Below, piece by piece: positions 63,054 to 64,000 of a stretch of DNA of 64,000 nt. The translations under genes and the position numbers were made by a program. Source of the DNA: Bin87 sp963692995 (lineage in GTDB: Bacteria; Chloroflexota; Dehalococcoidia; Lucifugimonadales; UBA3495). The stretch is from contig OY843611.1 of NCBI GenBank assembly GCA_963692995.1, forward strand, positions 1,364,001 to 1,428,000, in the 5' to 3' direction. The notes below the pieces were generated by a model. That model saw only the letters and a list, made by a program, of their open reading frames with translations. It made no database searches and was not told where the DNA came from. Numbering within the stretch: the stretch's first letter is position 1; each line of letters starts with the position of its first letter.

Positions 63054-64000
63054 ATGGTTTTTTCCACAAAGAATTTGAAGCGGCATTTAATGCCCGTTCT
63101 GTTGCTGCCGGTTCTGGTCGCGAGTTTATCCGGGTGCTTTGTAGGCAATTGGTTGGGGAGCGACTTGCCAGTGGTTGCCTACGGCGTGTGGGACAGCGGC
63201 GGTGGTCAGATCTGGGTTCGGGAACCCCGAGGCGAAGACCCCATCCGGATATCGTCTAGAAACTCGGATGCGAATTTCCCGCGTTGGTCGCCGGGGCAGC
63301 GCTACCTGGCCTGGATCTCTCGTGGCCCAACGACAGAAACGACAGAGTTGATGATCTACGATGCTGATACCGGCGAGACCAGGAAGATAGTTTCCGGCGT
63401 TGCGGAAGCGCAACCGCCGATCTGGGCGCCTGGATCCGACCGAATAGCTTACGTGTCCGAGGCAGACGGCGACCCCGATATTTATATGGTGGAACTATCC
63501 GGCCGGCAAAAGACCCGCTTGACGTTCAACCCCGCGCGTGAGCGAGTCGGCGACTGGTCGCCGGACGGCGAATGGTTGGTGTTCACCGAATCGGGACACG
63601 ACGGGTTGCTGTTGCGTAACCCCAACGGAGTGAATCGCATCGAATTGACCGGCGGCTCGGATTCCGATCCTGTCTGGTCCCCCAAGGGGGACCGCCTCGC
63701 CTTCCTCCGCCAATCTGATGATGGGCGGGACTTGTATGTCCTACGGCCCACCAACTCGAACGATTGGACCGATGACACTGATGAGGTCGCCGTCTCCCGC
63801 GCCGAGCATGATGAATCCGCCCCGGCCTGGTCTGCCAATGGTCGCCGTTTGGCCTTCGTCGTGCATTATGACGATCAGACGGAAATCTTCACAGTCAATG
63901 TGGACGGTTCTGAGCGCGAACGTCTGACGCAAAACACGGCAGATGACCTGATGCCCGTTTGGTCCGAAACCGGCGACAAGATAGCTTTCGTCTCGTACGC
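63054..64000 (+). CDS. TolB-like (PD40) beta-propeller lipoprotein, 3' partial
   Basis: Lipoprotein running off the window end; 315 codons are visible. The signal peptide ends at LSGC (Cys 28). The mature part consists of PD40/TolB-type blades, with six repeats of the form W(S/A)PxGxxLAF visible: RWSPGQR, IWAPGSDRIAY, DWSPDGEWLVF, VWSPKGDRLAF, AWSANGRRLAF, VWSETGDKIAF. Such proteins sit on the outer face of the membrane and bind partners; TolB itself belongs to the Tol-Pal system, but no tol/pal genes are here. ATG at 63054 gives a good signal; a TTG at 63018 has the better ribosome site (AAAGGA) and would add 12 residues. Confidence 0.85.
   Translation, partial: MVFSTKNLKRHLMPVLLLPVLVASLSGCFVGNWLGSDLPVVAYGVWDSGGGQIWVREPRGEDPIRISSRNSDANFPRWSPGQRYLAWISRGPTTETTELMIYDADTGETRKIVSGVAEAQPPIWAPGSDRIAYVSEADGDPDIYMVELSGRQKTRLTFNPARERVGDWSPDGEWLVFTESGHDGLLLRNPNGVNRIELTGGSDSDPVWSPKGDRLAFLRQSDDGRDLYVLRPTNSNDWTDDTDEVAVSRAEHDESAPAWSANGRRLAFVVHYDDQTEIFTVNVDGSERERLTQNTADDLMPVWSETGDKIAFVSY

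Overview
The window is a GC-rich (one 60-base sample at 8041 has 42 G+C), gene-dense bacterial chromosome segment with about 60 protein genes and no rRNA, tRNA, CRISPR array or recognisable insertion sequence. The gene content fits Chloroflexota, in particular the SAR202-like Dehalococcoidia: four luciferase-like flavin monooxygenases (LLM) and one HpaB-type monooxygenase in 64 kb, several orphan peptide-transporter parts, many lipoproteins with Pro/Thr-rich linkers, an rpsU-fmdB neighbourhood, and TlyA- and FmdB-type proteins. This placement is inferred from gene content; no rRNA or marker phylogeny could be run.

Layout. 1-3619: an ABC-2 export pair (first gene cut by the window edge) and two LolD/MacB-type ATPases with no FtsX-like permease beside them. 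3644-9017: housekeeping genes rpsU, fmdB, dtd and aroK-aroB, then a VOC protein and a thiamine-diphosphate enzyme. 9224-10922: a clearly AT-richer two-gene module, a Dam-family adenine methyltransferase overlapping a protein with a PD-(D/E)xK-like motif. It is probably an acquired type II restriction-modification system and is the most distinctive accessory locus here. 11191-13838: HpaB-type and LLM monooxygenases. 14089-19083: the core minus-strand operon def-cca-secD-secF. 19304-20589: an orphan Fe(III)-binding lipoprotein behind a good promoter with an overlapping palindrome. 20703-29473: fhs, a penicillin-acylase-type hydrolase, two small membrane proteins, an LLM enzyme, pncC-like, a ferredoxin-fold protein, tlyA and an enoyl-CoA hydratase paralogue.

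29800-38592 holds two successive, paralogous peptide/solute ABC operons (SBP-DppB-DppC twice), neither with ATPase genes, with a small retropepsin-like gene between them. 38828-41632 continues with an SMP-30/gluconolactonase-like protein, a six-Asp-box propeller and an unknown protein. 41689-51537 has a zinc-ribbon membrane protein, an FAH-family hydrolase, two PH-like proteins, argD convergent with argG, a class I aminotransferase, an LLM enzyme and a thioredoxin-like lipoprotein. 52227-57679 is a minus-strand catabolic-looking cluster (SDR, MmgE/PrpD, alpha/beta hydrolase, double carboxymuconolactone decarboxylase, LLM). 57790-64000 has a GlcG/HbpS protein, an ABM protein, a cytidylate-kinase-like protein, rpsO-pnp (PNPase with a long RG/GND-repeat tail) and the start of a TolB-like propeller lipoprotein.

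Two families of intergenic structure run through the window. One is a set of near-perfect palindromes with a constant GGGGCG base and a variable apex, placed just after genes and usually without a U-tract. The other is a REP/MITE-like element with GTCATTCC and GGAATCCAG arms, including a small tandem array at 26781-26932. Several enzymes (SDR, enoyl-CoA hydratase, alpha/beta hydrolase, PncC) have lost family catalytic residues, so their family names should not be read as proven activities.
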